Source of the DNA: Streptomyces violascens
Lineage (GTDB): Bacteria; Actinomycetota; Actinomycetes; Streptomycetales; Streptomycetaceae
Assembly (NCBI RefSeq): GCF_014649955.1
Contig: NZ_BMUA01000001.1
Coordinates: 186,001-250,000 of the forward strand
Reading direction: 5' to 3'
DNA: 64,000 nt
Shown here: piece after piece, positions 24,779 to 33,763 of the stretch
How positions within the stretch are numbered: position 1 is the first letter of the stretch
Layout of the letters: each line of letters starts with the position of its first letter
Program-made: the position numbers and the translations under genes
The notes under the pieces: model-generated
What the model was told of the DNA's origin: nothing
The model's database searches: none
The model's input: the letters and a program-made list of their open reading frames with translations, nothing else

Positions 24779-26395
24779 TCATCCCTGGCAGATTCCGCGC
24801 TCGTAGTCGACGGTCGCGGAAGCCTTGGAGTACTGCCACTGCGGGGCAAGGAGCTGGGTGTCGAGTTGCTTGGCGGCCGCGGGGCTCTCCACCACGTACC
24901 CGAAGTCCTGGAGCCATGCCGGGTAGAGGTTCTTGGATCCGATGTAGAACGCCGAGCCGTCCACGGAGATCAGTTTGTGGTGCTGCGCGTAGGGATGGCC
25001 ATCCGCCCACTTCGGGCTCGACGAGCTCCGGAAGCTGGCCAGTTGGAGGTTCGAGCACATCGCGGTCCGTGCCGAACCCTGATCGCCGGTGAGCAGGGCG
25101 ATTCGGTCGCGGAGGGTGTCGCTGATCTCGGCGAGTGACTTGATCTGCGAGTATCCGCCGCTGCCCACGGCGCCACGGTTGGCGGGATCGCTGACGACGA
25201 TGCGGACCTTGACGCCGTCCGCCAGCTTGGCCGCGAGGGCGTCGTACGTGCGGATGTCGTACCGGGGCAGCGGTGGGCAGGTCGCGTTGAGGTCCTGCTG
25301 AGAGATCTCGATGTGCCGGTCCGCGCTGGAGATCAGTGCCCGCAGGGCGCTCTCCTCCGGGTTGACGGTGTCGTAGTCCCGGTCGGCGTTGGTGTTGTCG
25401 TGCAGGCCGACGCCGCACTTGGTGTCGGAGGCGCTGGGCAGTGTGGGCCGGAACGCCGATGTGGGGTCGTTGCGTTGGATGCCGACCCCGAGTCCGCCCA
25501 CCGCGATCACCGGTACGTCACCCGAGGGCGTTACGGGTGCGGCGTCCCGGGCCAGGGACGGCATGCATCCGGCCCCGTTGGAGGAGGCGAACCAGACGCT
25601 GGCGATGTTGTTCTTGTTCCGGCAGGTCCAGGACCACAGCTCGTCCAGGTACTTGCCGGCGGAGGCGGCGGCCGGACCGCTCAGGGCCAGGTCGACGTCG
25701 GAGACCGGATGGGATGTGTCCAGGTAGTCGTCCTTCCAGTTGTTGATGCCTCCCGTGATCACCGACCGGCCGTCGACGACGAGCAACTTGGAGTGGTTCC
25801 AGGAGAAGGCGGTCTTCGACGTCGTCATGGACGCGACGTTGAGGGTGACGTTGGCCGCGTCCTTGCCGAGCCTGCCGACGAGTTCGTCGCGGTACTTCGA
25901 CGGGATGACGTTCAGGTGGTAGATCGGCGCAGCGCCCACCAGCACGCGCACCTTGAGCTTGTGGCCGGACGCTGCCGAAGCCTTGAGCCCGGCCACCACG
26001 GCATCCTGGAACGCACCGTTGGGGAAGGGCGCGAGGGTGGATATGTCGACGGTTCCCCTCGCCCGGGAGATGTTCTCCGTCATCTTGGCGAGGAGCCGCC
26101 GCGTTCCGGGCCGGTCGGCACACGTGGCATCGCCCCAGCACCCGGGGGTCTGCAGCAGCCAGTCGCCTCCGCCCGCTGCCGACGCATCCAGGGTGTTGCC
26201 CCCGGTGCGCTCCCAGACCCGCCCTTCGAGTCCCGGAGAGACCTGACGGAGCGCCTGCTCGACGGCGTCCAGGTGCGGGGCGGCCGGCCCCGCGTCCGCC
26301 GTGGCGGGGGCCGCGGGCAGCAGGGCGGCCGCCATGGCCGGGACAGCGACACCGAGGACGAGAGCGGACGAACGCCTTCGCGGATGACGAGCCAA
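24779..26395 (-). CDS. pld: Secreted phospholipase D (HKD superfamily)
   Basis: A 538-residue exported enzyme. TTG 26393-26395 is chosen: AAGGGA lies upstream, and the resulting [20 protein letters not shown] signal peptide matches Streptomyces PLDs. The upstream GTG at 26431 lacks a site. Two HKD motifs are intact: [10 protein letters not shown] (His201, Lys203, Asp208) and [10 protein letters not shown] (His472, Lys474), each followed by the usual G-G or G-S. Length and domain order agree with streptomycete PLDs, which hydrolyse and transphosphatidylate phosphatidylcholine. Several cysteines probably form disulfides. Confidence 0.92.
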   Translation of the reverse strand: MARHPRRRSSALVLGVAVPAMAAALLPAAPATADAGPAAPHLDAVEQALRQVSPGLEGRVWERTGGNTLDASAAGGGDWLLQTPGCWGDATCADRPGTRRLLAKMTENISRARGTVDISTLAPFPNGAFQDAVVAGLKASAASGHKLKVRVLVGAAPIYHLNVIPSKYRDELVGRLGKDAANVTLNVASMTTSKTAFSWNHSKLLVVDGRSVITGGINNWKDDYLDTSHPVSDVDLALSGPAAASAGKYLDELWSWTCRNKNNIASVWFASSNGAGCMPSLARDAAPVTPSGDVPVIAVGGLGVGIQRNDPTSAFRPTLPSASDTKCGVGLHDNTNADRDYDTVNPEESALRALISSADRHIEISQQDLNATCPPLPRYDIRTYDALAAKLADGVKVRIVVSDPANRGAVGSGGYSQIKSLAEISDTLRDRIALLTGDQGSARTAMCSNLQLASFRSSSSPKWADGHPYAQHHKLISVDGSAFYIGSKNLYPAWLQDFGYVVESPAAAKQLDTQLLAPQWQYSKASATVDYERGICQG

Positions 26396-26619
26396 TTCGG
26401 GATCCCTTGTTCGGAGGAGCGCGGCCGCCACTATCGGCGAGCAGCAAGATCAACTTGCGGAAGCTACCAGCAACCCCTCCGGATCGCGGACCTGGGCATG
26501 CGCGATCCGGCCACGCATCGACCGCCCCCACGCGGGGCTTGAAAGGGAGATGCGGCGCTCCGCCGACGACCCTGCCGGTCCGTGTCCGCGTCGTCGACAT
26601 GACGGCGGGCTCTTGCGGA

Positions 26620-26680
26620 CAGGCGCACAGCCGCCGGCAGGCGCACAGCCGCCGGCAGGCGCACAGCCGCCGGCAGGCGC
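26620..26680. repeat. 18-bp direct tandem repeat
   Basis: CAGGCGCACAGCCGCCGG occurs three times head to tail (26620, 26638, 26656) with a partial fourth copy to 26680. It lies in the 390-bp region between the divergent phospholipase and permease genes. Copies are identical, which suggests recent slippage. Confidence 0.85.
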
Positions 26681-26788
26681 TGTCCCGAAGGATCACGTGC
26701 CCCTGCACGACACCTTGACCCGATACCGTGCGCCGGAACCGACAGCCGTACGGATGCGGGGCCCGCACGGCCACCGTTCGAGGAGTGA

Positions 26789-28057
26789 GTGTTGAACACG
26801 CCAGCGCCCTCAGCAGGTGGCCCCGCGCTCAAACGTCGGCTGGGGGTCTTCGACGCCGTAGTCATCGGACTCGGCTCGATGATCGGGGCGGGGATCTTCG
26901 CCGCGCTCGCCCCGGCCGCCGGCGCTGCCGGGTCCGGCCTGCTGCTCGGCCTGGCGCTCGCCGCCGTGGTCGCCTACTGCAACGCCACGTCCTCGGCTCG
27001 GCTGGCCGCCCGCTACCCCGCCTCCGGCGGCACCTATGTGTACGGACGCGAGCGTCTCGGGGACTTCTGGGGCTATCTCGCCGGGTGGGCTTTCGTCGTC
27101 GGCAAGACCGCCTCGTGCGCCGCGATGGCCCTGACGGTCGGCTCCTACGTGTGGCCGGGGCAGGAGCACGCGGTCGCCGTCGCCGCCGTGGTGGCGCTGA
27201 CGGCGGTGAACTACGCCGGGGTGCAGAAGTCGGCCTGGCTGACCCGGGCCGTCGTCGCCTTCGTGGTGGCCGTACTCGCCGCGGTCGTGGCCGCCTGCCT
27301 GAGCGGCGGAACCGCGGACGCCGCCCGGCTGGACATCGGCACGGACGCCACCGTCGGCGGGGTGCTCCGGGCCGCCGGGCTGCTCTTCTTCGCCTTCGCC
27401 GGCTACGCCCGCATCGCCACCCTGGGCGAGGAGGTCCGCGACCCCGCCCGCACCATCCCCCGTGCGATCCCGATCGCCCTGGGCATCACCCTCGTGGTGT
27501 ACGCGGCCGTCGCCGTCACCACCCTGGCCGTGCTCGGGGCTGACCATCTGTCAGGTTCCGGCGCCCCGCTGGCCGATGCCGTCCGCGCCGCCGGAGTCCC
27601 GGGGCTGGCGCCCGTGGTGCGGGCCGGGGCCGCCGTCGGCGCCCTGGGTTCCCTGCTGGCCCTGATCCTCGGCGTCTCGCGCACCACCCTCGCGATGGCC
27701 CGCGACCGGCATCTGCCGCATGTACTGGCCACGGTCCACCCGCGATTCCACGTCCCCCACCGGGCGGAACTGGCCGTCGGGGCCGTAGTCGCGGCACTCG
27801 CCGCGAGCGTCGACGTACGCGGGGCGATCGGGTTCTCCTCCTTCGGGGTGCTGGCCTACTACGCCATCGCCAACGCGGCCGCCCTCACCCTCTCCCCCGC
27901 CGAAGCCCGCCCACCACGCGCAGTGCCCGTCCTCGGCCTCACCGGCTGCATCGCCCTGGCCTTCGCTCTGCCACCCGCATCAGCCACCTCCGGCGCGGCG
28001 GTCCTCGCCCTCGGCGCCGCCCTCTACGTCCTGCGCAAGGCCGTCAACCGCCCCTGA
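26789..28057 (+). CDS. APC-family amino-acid permease
   Basis: A 422-residue transporter with about 11-12 membrane helices. The start is GTG 26789 or TTG 26792; AGGAG at 26781-26785 spaces better with the TTG. The APC signature in helix 1 (VVIGLGSMIGAGIFAALAPA) has the unwound substrate-binding GxGIF segment. GEEVRDPARTIPRAIPIAL is the conserved cytoplasmic loop, and SRTTLAMARDRHLP follows helix 8. It imports or exchanges amino acids or amines with protons. It is monocistronic; the specificity is unknown. Confidence 0.9.
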   Translation: MLNTPAPSAGGPALKRRLGVFDAVVIGLGSMIGAGIFAALAPAAGAAGSGLLLGLALAAVVAYCNATSSARLAARYPASGGTYVYGRERLGDFWGYLAGWAFVVGKTASCAAMALTVGSYVWPGQEHAVAVAAVVALTAVNYAGVQKSAWLTRAVVAFVVAVLAAVVAACLSGGTADAARLDIGTDATVGGVLRAAGLLFFAFAGYARIATLGEEVRDPARTIPRAIPIALGITLVVYAAVAVTTLAVLGADHLSGSGAPLADAVRAAGVPGLAPVVRAGAAVGALGSLLALILGVSRTTLAMARDRHLPHVLATVHPRFHVPHRAELAVGAVVAALAASVDVRGAIGFSSFGVLAYYAIANAAALTLSPAEARPPRAVPVLGLTGCIALAFALPPASATSGAAVLALGAALYVLRKAVNRP

Positions 28058-28153
28058 ATACTCCTCGGCCGTGGCAGCGAGGCGAGAGCGGAACGTCGGG
28101 ACCGTTCCCTTATCCGGGTGGCACATGCGCCGTCTCCCTGCGAACATCTGCGG

Positions 28154-28939
28154 ATGCACATATGCCCAGACGATCTTGGCCATCTTTCCTACGTCCTCGA
28201 CGGCGAAGGACCGCCCCTCGTGCTCGTGCACGCCGGCGTCGCGGATCACCGTATGTGGGACGCGGTCGTGCCCGCCCTCACGGAACGGCACACAGTCATC
28301 CGCTACGACTTGCGCGGCTTCGGCGAGTCCGCGCCCCCGACCGGACCGTTCAGCGAGGCCGACGACCTGCGCCGGCTCCTGGACCACCTCGGCCACGAGC
28401 GTGTCCGGCTCGTCGGCGCGTCCTGGGGCGGGCGCGTGGCCGTGGACTTCGCTCTCACCCACCCGGACCGGGTGCACTCCCTCGCACTGCTCGCCCCGCC
28501 GTGGCCGGGATACGACTGGTCCGCGGACATGGTCGCCTACGACGAGGCCGAGACGGCGGCCCTGGACGCGCACGACCTGGACGCCGCCGTCGAGGTGAAC
28601 CTGGACATGTGGCTGCGCGGGCCGGCCCGCGGATGGGACGACGTCGCCCCGGGCCTGGCCGACCAACTCCGTGGCCCGGTAAGGACGTCACTGGTCAACC
28701 AGGACATTGTCGGCAAGCACTCCCAGGGCCCCGGCAACGGTGACCTCGCCGCCATCTCCGTCCCCACCCTGGTGGGCATCGGCAAGCTCGATGTGCCCGA
28801 CTTCCAGGACATCGCCCGCCGGTACGCCGCCGAGATCCCCGACACCACCCTGGTCGAGTTCTCCACCGCCGCCCACCTCATCGCCCTGGACGCACCCGCC
28901 GAACTCGCCGCCGCACTGGGCCCGTTCCTCGCCCGCTGA
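28154..28939 (+). CDS. Alpha/beta hydrolase
   Basis: A 261-residue cytoplasmic hydrolase starting at ATG 28154 without a strong ribosome site; an in-frame GTG at 28118 is an alternative. The oxyanion segment is LVLVHAGVADHRMW. The nucleophile elbow GASWGGR supplies Ser, IGKLDVPD the acid and TAAHLIALDAP the His. The second oxyanion residue pattern RYDLRGFGES is typical of haloperoxidase- and esterase-like family members. It converges on a TetR gene. The substrate cannot be inferred. Confidence 0.85.
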   Translation: MHICPDDLGHLSYVLDGEGPPLVLVHAGVADHRMWDAVVPALTERHTVIRYDLRGFGESAPPTGPFSEADDLRRLLDHLGHERVRLVGASWGGRVAVDFALTHPDRVHSLALLAPPWPGYDWSADMVAYDEAETAALDAHDLDAAVEVNLDMWLRGPARGWDDVAPGLADQLRGPVRTSLVNQDIVGKHSQGPGNGDLAAISVPTLVGIGKLDVPDFQDIARRYAAEIPDTTLVEFSTAAHLIALDAPAELAAALGPFLAR

Positions 28940-28976
28940 CGCGTGGACGGTGGGCACGCCGGGCAGTACGGGGTCT

Positions 28977-29558
28977 TCAGAGGGAGTCGAGCCAGTCCAC
29001 GAGGCGGGCTCCCTCTCGGGTCATGATGTCCGGGTCTCGCAGCGCATTGGCCAGGAGCGACATGCCTTGGTAGCCGGAGATGAGGGTGACGGCGAGGTCG
29101 TCCGGGTCGGGCAGGCTCATGAGGCGGAACTGGTCTCCGGCCCAGTCGAGCAGCCGCCGGATCACCGCTCCGGCTTCCGCGTCGAGGACCCCGTCGGCGC
29201 GCTTGCCGAGCTCGACGGCCAGGGTGCCTGTGGGGCAGCCGTAGCGGGCGGCGACGTTGCGCCGGTCGACCCACCCTTCGACGAGGGCCTTGAGGCGGTC
29301 GCGGGGATCGGGCAACTCCTCCAGCCGACCGGTGACTTCGTCGAGGTGCGCGCCGTGCTCGGACAGTGCGGCCCTGACCAGTTCGTCCTTCGTCTTGAAG
29401 TAGTAGTAGACGTTCCCGACAGGGACGTCGGCTGCGCGCGCGATATCAGCGAGGGTGGTGCGTTCGACGCCCTGCTCGTGCAGGACCTGGGCCGCAGCCG
29501 TCGTGAGCCGTCGGCGCTTCTCGGGTGCCCGCACCCTCGGCCTTACTGAGTCAGTCAC
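28977..29558 (-). CDS. TetR-family repressor
   Basis: A 193-residue regulator; GTG 29556-29558 is the likeliest start, since the upstream TTG at 29576 would run through the operator. The helix-turn-helix spans about residues 10-55 (TTLADIARAADVPVGNVYYY, then FKTKDELV). The C-terminal ligand domain contains ARYGCPTGTLAVELGKR, a feature of the TetR group that controls short-chain or NmrA-like enzymes. It is divergent from an NmrA-type gene, and both starts are flanked by similar imperfect palindromes. Confidence 0.9.
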   Translation of the reverse strand: MTDSVRPRVRAPEKRRRLTTAAAQVLHEQGVERTTLADIARAADVPVGNVYYYFKTKDELVRAALSEHGAHLDEVTGRLEELPDPRDRLKALVEGWVDRRNVAARYGCPTGTLAVELGKRADGVLDAEAGAVIRRLLDWAGDQFRLMSLPDPDDLAVTLISGYQGMSLLANALRDPDIMTREGARLVDWLDSL

Positions 29559-29571
29559 CCAACTAACTATA
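29548..29571. promoter_or_regulatory. TetR operator candidate 1
   Basis: GAGTCAGTCA and AACTAACTATA are arms of an imperfect palindrome that overlaps the TetR gene start. The same half-sites (AGTCAGTCA, ACTAACT) recur at 29607-29628, which supports binding by one dimeric regulator. Confidence 0.6.
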
Positions 29572-29606
29572 GACAACCCCCGGCGGGCCCGTGCTACCGT
29601 CCAACC

Positions 29607-29628
29607 AAGTCAGTCAACTAACTAACTT
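29607..29628. promoter_or_regulatory. TetR operator candidate 2
   Basis: AAGTCAGTCAA and CTAACTAACTT form a 22-bp imperfect palindrome (8 of 11 positions match) 12 bp before the NmrA-type ATG. It shares half-sites with the copy at 29548-29571, so one TetR protein probably represses both genes. Confidence 0.65.
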
Positions 29629-29640
29629 CTGGGGATCGCG

Positions 29641-30486
29641 ATGATCGTAGTGACGGGCGCGACGGGCAATGTCGGGCGAGCTCTGGCCGAGCTGCTCGCC
29701 GAGGCGGGCGAGGAGGCCGTTGCCGTCTCGCGGCGCCCGCTGCTCACGGGACTTCCGGCCGGGGTCCGGCATGCCCGGGCCGATGTCGGGAACTCCGCGA
29801 GCATGCGGCCGGTCCTCGAAGGCGCCGACGCACTCTTCGTGTTGCTGGGCGGCGAGCTGAACAGCCGGGGCGAGAGCCCGGACGCCCTGCTGGACGTGGC
29901 CGGGGAAGCCGGAGTCAAGCGGGTGGTCCTGCTGTCCTCGCAGATCAACTCGACCCGCCCGCAAGCCCCTTCGCACACCCGCCTGCGCGCGTTCGAGGCC
30001 TCCGTGCGCGCGTCCGGACTGGACTTCACCATCCTGCGCCCGAGCGGCTTCGCCTCCAACGCGTTCGCCTGGGCCGAGCCGGTGCGTACGCAGCGCACGG
30101 TCTTCGCCCCCTTCGGCGATGTGGCACTGCCCGTCATCGACCCTGCGGACATCGCGAGGGTCGCCGCGGTCGCCCTGCTCGAAGACGGCCACGCGGGCCG
30201 TACGTACGAGCTGACCGGACCCGAAGCCATCAGCCCGCGTCGGCAAGCGGCGGTGATCTCCGAGGCCCTGGGCGAGGAGGTGACCTTCGTAGAACTGTCC
30301 CGCGAGGACGCCCATGCCCACATGGCGCGGTTCATGCCGGCCGAGGTCATTGACGGCACCCTGGACATCCTCGGCGTCCCGCTGCCGGCCGAGCAGGCGA
30401 TCAGCCCCGACGTGGAGAAGGTCCTCCGGCGCCCTGCCGGCTCTTTCGGCAACTGGGTCGCACGCAACCTGCCGGTGTTCCAGTAG
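29641..30486 (+). CDS. NmrA-like NAD(P)-binding protein
   Basis: A 281-residue member of the atypical short-chain dehydrogenase group. The N-terminal Rossmann motif is VVTGATGNVGRALAE (GxxGxxG). RVVLLSSQ and FTILRPSGFASNAF follow at the places of the classical active site, but the Tyr-x-x-x-Lys pair is missing, as usual for NmrA/QorB-type proteins. These reduce quinones or sense the NADP/NADPH ratio. It is divergent from, and probably repressed by, the TetR gene. Confidence 0.88.
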   Translation: MIVVTGATGNVGRALAELLAEAGEEAVAVSRRPLLTGLPAGVRHARADVGNSASMRPVLEGADALFVLLGGELNSRGESPDALLDVAGEAGVKRVVLLSSQINSTRPQAPSHTRLRAFEASVRASGLDFTILRPSGFASNAFAWAEPVRTQRTVFAPFGDVALPVIDPADIARVAAVALLEDGHAGRTYELTGPEAISPRRQAAVISEALGEEVTFVELSREDAHAHMARFMPAEVIDGTLDILGVPLPAEQAISPDVEKVLRRPAGSFGNWVARNLPVFQ

Positions 30487-30647
30487 AACCCGCCGCACAA
30501 ACCCCCACCCTCCTCTCCCCCGGGGGCCCCGCCAGACAGTCCCACACCGAACGGCTCCCTGCGCCGCCTGGCAGGTTTGGCATGAGCCTGCCACTCTTCC
30601 TCCGAACGGTTCACGAGGCAGGTCCACGCCACAGGAGGCTGATGAAC

Positions 30648-31565
30648 ATGCGCGTATTCGGTCGGGGCAGAGTGCGGACGGCGGCACTCGCGCTCCTGGC
30701 GGCCGCGGCACTGGCGGGCGGCACGGCGACGACCGCCCCTGCCGCCGCGGCCGCCCACACCGCGAAGAAGGGGCCGACCTCGGTGGCCTACATCGAGGTG
30801 AACAGCAACAGCATGCTCAACGTCGGCAAGTACACACTGGCCAACGGCGGCGGCAACGTATTCGACGTTGCCGTCATTTTCGCGGCCAACATCAACTACG
30901 ACACCAGCAAGAAGTCGGCGTACCTGTACTTCAACGACAACGTGCAGCGCGTCCTCGACAACGCGCAGACCCAGATCCGCCCGCTGCAAGCAAAGGGCAT
31001 CAAGGTCATGCTGTCGGTACTCGGCAACCACCAGGGCGCCGGATTCGCCAACCTCCCTTCCAAGACGGCGGCCACGGCGTTCGCCAAGCAGTTGTCCGAC
31101 GCCGTGAGCAAGTACGGCCTTGACGGCATCGACTTCGACGACGAATACGCCGAGTACGGCAACAACGGCACCGGCCAGCCCAACAGCAGCTCGTTCGTCT
31201 ACCTGGTCTCCGCGTTGCGCGACAGCATGCCGGGCAAACTCATCTCCCTCTACAACATCGGCCCGGCGGCATCGCGACTGTCCTACGGCGGTGTGAACAT
31301 CTCGTCCAAGTTCAACTACGCCTGGAACCCGTACTACGGCACCTGGGGCGTTCCGGGCATCGCGCTGCCCAAGTCGGCCCTGTCGCCGGCGGCCATCGAC
31401 ATCACGGCGACGCCCACGAGCACCGCGTCGAGCCTCGCCAAGCGAACGGTCGGTGAGGGCTACGGCGTGTACCTCACCTACAACCTGGACGGCTCCGACC
31501 GGCACACCTACATCTCGAGCTTCACCAAGCAGTTGTACGGAAGCGACGCCGTCTACACCCCGTAG
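30648..31565 (+). CDS. endoH: Endo-beta-N-acetylglucosaminidase H (GH18), secreted
   Basis: A 305-residue exported glycosidase. ATG 30648 is chosen: AGGAGG at 30633-30638 has ideal spacing, better than ATG 30642. The signal peptide covers about 1-36. The mature protein follows Streptomyces plicatus Endo H almost residue by residue (TSVAYIEVNSNSMLNVGKYT, SVLGNHQGAGFAN, SLYNIGPAASRLSYGG). The GH18 active site LDGIDFDDEYAEYG holds Asp164 and the acid Glu166. It cuts the chitobiose core of high-mannose N-glycans, releasing glycans from glycoproteins. It is a single gene. Confidence 0.95.
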   Translation: MRVFGRGRVRTAALALLAAAALAGGTATTAPAAAAAHTAKKGPTSVAYIEVNSNSMLNVGKYTLANGGGNVFDVAVIFAANINYDTSKKSAYLYFNDNVQRVLDNAQTQIRPLQAKGIKVMLSVLGNHQGAGFANLPSKTAATAFAKQLSDAVSKYGLDGIDFDDEYAEYGNNGTGQPNSSSFVYLVSALRDSMPGKLISLYNIGPAASRLSYGGVNISSKFNYAWNPYYGTWGVPGIALPKSALSPAAIDITATPTSTASSLAKRTVGEGYGVYLTYNLDGSDRHTYISSFTKQLYGSDAVYTP

Positions 31566-31639
31566 GACCCCGGACCGGTGCCCCCTCAACAGGCATGCCT
31601 TCCAAGGGACTTGGGGTCAGCGACCGGTCGTTCCGTCGA

Positions 31640-32092
31640 TCAGTCGCGGAGGATGTCCGCCTGGCCCGCGTGGCGGCCCGTCTCCTCGATCATGTGGGCC
31701 AGCGCCCAGCGGGTGCTGGGAGCGGGGCGTCCCGGCCGTTGCCGGGGAACCGGTGCGCCGAGGTCGGTGCACCGGTCCAATACGGCGTTCGCGCGCTCCA
31801 CGGTCTTCCGGTAGCGAGCGACGACGTCGGCCACACCGTCGCCCGGCGCGGCCTCGAACGCGGCCTGCCAGTCGGTGACTTGGTCCCCGAGGAACATCGC
31901 GCGCTCCACGAAAGTGAGGTGGTTGAGCAGGCCGATCAGGTTCGTGCCCGACGGCACTCCAGCCGTTCGGACCTGCGGTTGTGGGCAACTGGCGACCTTC
32001 GCGGCGACCGAGGTCCGCAGGTGGTCGAGGAAGCCGCGCAGGGTTTCGGTCCCGCTGCTTCCGGTCCGGGGCGGCGGAGTGTCACGAGGCAT
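31640..32092 (-). CDS. DinB/DUF664 protein with frameshifted C-terminus
   Basis: A 150-residue four-helix protein; ATG 32090-32092 follows GGGGAG. It contains the DinB-like metal ligands: LLNHLTFVERAMF (His at helix 2) and HMIEETGRHAGQADIL (two His in helix 4). Such actinobacterial proteins are mycothiol- or bacillithiol-dependent S-transferases. The frame stops right after ADILRD, but in the next frame LIDGTTGR and a stop (31617-31619) follow directly, which is the normal family ending. A single missing base near 31643 explains this. The loss of about eight residues may not destroy function. Confidence 0.82.
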   Translation of the reverse strand: MPRDTPPPRTGSSGTETLRGFLDHLRTSVAAKVASCPQPQVRTAGVPSGTNLIGLLNHLTFVERAMFLGDQVTDWQAAFEAAPGDGVADVVARYRKTVERANAVLDRCTDLGAPVPRQRPGRPAPSTRWALAHMIEETGRHAGQADILRD

Positions 32093-32198
32093 GTTGGTCT
32101 CCCCCTGTCCAGTGGGTGGGAACACGCTCCGGGCCACATCCATAGCCCCGCGGCCATGGGCGTGGGGCGGGCGCCGAAGTGGCGCGAGCTCCATACCG

Positions 32199-33077
32199 TC
32201 AGCGCGTCAGGAAAGCACCCAGCGCGGTGATCAGCGCCGCCGGATTGTCCTCCTGCACGTTGTGTCCCGCATCCGGCACCACCACGAGTTCTCCGTCGGG
32301 AATGCGCCCCACCAGGCGTTCGGCGGTGGGCTGTGACAGCACCCTGCTGCGACCGCCGCGTACCAGCAGTACCGGCAGGCCCGTGAGCTGCGCCGGGAGG
32401 CGCTCGATGGCGGCGAGAATCGCGGGGAAGTCGGGTGGTCGCGGATCGCCCTTCGGCACCCAATCGCCGTTGGGCGCACGGCGGAACAACGTATTCATGC
32501 GGTAGGCGACGCCCGCACGGTCGGCCCGCGGATTCACCTGCATCGCGGCGTCCACCACCGCGTCGAGTGCGGCGACCGGACCAAGGCCTGCCATGAAGGC
32601 CCGCATGCGCCCGGTGCTCTCGAAGTCGACGCCGGGCGCGACGTCGATCAGCGCCAGCCGCTCGACGCGACCGGGGTGGGCGTCGGCGACATGGGCGGCG
32701 ACCACGCCTCCGAGCGACATGCCGGCCAGTCGCACCCGGTCCAAGCCGAGGTGGTCGGCCGCGGCGACGACGTCCTCAGCCATCGTGCCGATGCGGTAGT
32801 CGTCGGACCAGTCGCTGTCACCGTGGCCGCGCAGGTCCAGCGCGACGAGCCGCGCCGCACCGCGCAGACCCAGGCAGACGAAGTCCCAGGTACGCGCGCT
32901 CAGTCCGCCTCCGTGCAACAGGAGCACCGCGGGCCCCGGTCCGCCCCAGTCCAATCCGTGCGACCGGCAGCCCGCGCGCGAGTAGAAGATCTCGGACGGC
33001 GGTGCCGCATCGTGGACCCGCACCCCCTTCGATGCCGCCAGCGCGGTCATCGACGGGACCGTGGTTCGTCCGTTCAT
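32199..33077 (-). CDS. Alpha/beta hydrolase controlled by the divergent TetR
   Basis: A 292-residue cytoplasmic hydrolase. It shows AVLLLHGGGLSARTWD (oxyanion hole), ALDLRGHGDSDW, the nucleophile elbow AGMSLGGVV with Ser, and a late VPDAGHNVQEDNP with the catalytic His. The acid is probably in the LLVRGGRSRVL strand region. The family covers esterases, epoxide hydrolases and C-C hydrolases; I cannot choose. It is divergent from a TetR gene with a prominent double operator between them (33090-33139), so it is very likely the regulator's main target. Confidence 0.88.
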   Translation of the reverse strand: MNGRTTVPSMTALAASKGVRVHDAAPPSEIFYSRAGCRSHGLDWGGPGPAVLLLHGGGLSARTWDFVCLGLRGAARLVALDLRGHGDSDWSDDYRIGTMAEDVVAAADHLGLDRVRLAGMSLGGVVAAHVADAHPGRVERLALIDVAPGVDFESTGRMRAFMAGLGPVAALDAVVDAAMQVNPRADRAGVAYRMNTLFRRAPNGDWVPKGDPRPPDFPAILAAIERLPAQLTGLPVLLVRGGRSRVLSQPTAERLVGRIPDGELVVVPDAGHNVQEDNPAALITALGAFLTR

Positions 33078-33089
33078 CGCGGCACCCCA

Positions 33090-33139
33090 TTACCTTGACC
33101 CATCAAGGTAAGCATCCCTGCCTTGATGGGTCAAGGTAA
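33090..33139. promoter_or_regulatory. Double TetR operator arranged as a large inverted repeat
   Basis: TTACCTTGACCCATCAAGG (33090-33108) is repeated as its exact reverse complement at 33121-33139, with a 12-bp spacer. Each arm is itself a palindrome (TTACCTTGA-CCCA-TCAAGGTAA at 33090-33111). This provides two dimer sites placed symmetrically between divergent genes. Confidence 0.85.
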
Positions 33140-33148
33140 GGTTGGCGG

Positions 33149-33763
33149 GTGGCCAACCGCGTACGACGCACACCCGATGAAGCCAAGCGGCTGATCCTGG
33201 AAGCCGCGGGCAGACTGCTCGCGGCGGGCGGCCCCGCGGCCGTGCAAGTGCGGGCCGTGGCGGCCGAGGTCGGCGTGTCCGATGCCGCGGTCAACCACCA
33301 CTTCGGCACCCGCGAACAGTTGCTGTCGGCTCTGCTGCGCTTCGGCGGGACGAAACTCAAGTCCCAACTGCACGCCGTCCTGGGCGCGTTGACCAAGGGA
33401 CCGGCCGACCCGGCCGAACTCGTACGCCTGCTGGCCGCGCTCTATGCCGACGGCTACGCCGAACTGGCCCTCGCACTGCACCAATCGGGCTGGCGCGACA
33501 CCGGAAGCGGCATGCTCGACGAGATCGTGGACCGCCTGCACGCGCAAGCACAGGCCGATTGCGCCGCCACCGGCCGGACACCCCCCACCCGCGAGGCGAT
33601 CCAGCTCACGGTGGCCGCTCTGCATCAAGCCGTTGCGACGGAGCCATTGTTCGGCGGCGAATTCCGCCGAAGCGTGGGCCTGGACGCGGCCGCGCGCGAT
33701 CGCATGCTCGACTGGTGGACCGAGACCCTGCGCGCGACCGTCGCCGGTGTCAGCCCGCGCTGA
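33149..33763 (+). CDS. TetR-family repressor
   Basis: A 204-residue regulator from GTG 33149, 9 bp after the operator. The helix-turn-helix is at about residues 12-58 (VQVRAVAAEVGVSDAAVNHH, then FGTREQLLSALL). The C-terminal helices form the ligand and dimer domain (TREAIQLTVAALHQAVATEP). It faces the alpha/beta hydrolase gene across a double operator and should repress both genes until an inducer binds. Its last 14 bp overlap the convergent deaminase gene. Confidence 0.9.
   Translation: MANRVRRTPDEAKRLILEAAGRLLAAGGPAAVQVRAVAAEVGVSDAAVNHHFGTREQLLSALLRFGGTKLKSQLHAVLGALTKGPADPAELVRLLAALYADGYAELALALHQSGWRDTGSGMLDEIVDRLHAQAQADCAATGRTPPTREAIQLTVAALHQAVATEPLFGGEFRRSVGLDAAARDRMLDWWTETLRATVAGVSPR

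Noticed and set aside
26620..26680. Possible CRISPR-like array
   Set aside because: Copies are 18 bp, directly adjacent and without spacers; no cas genes are present. It is a simple tandem repeat.
25518..26774. Long open frame overlapping the phospholipase D gene
   Set aside because: It is out of frame with the clear HKD enzyme, and its Arg/Gly/Pro-rich translation has no recognisable domain.
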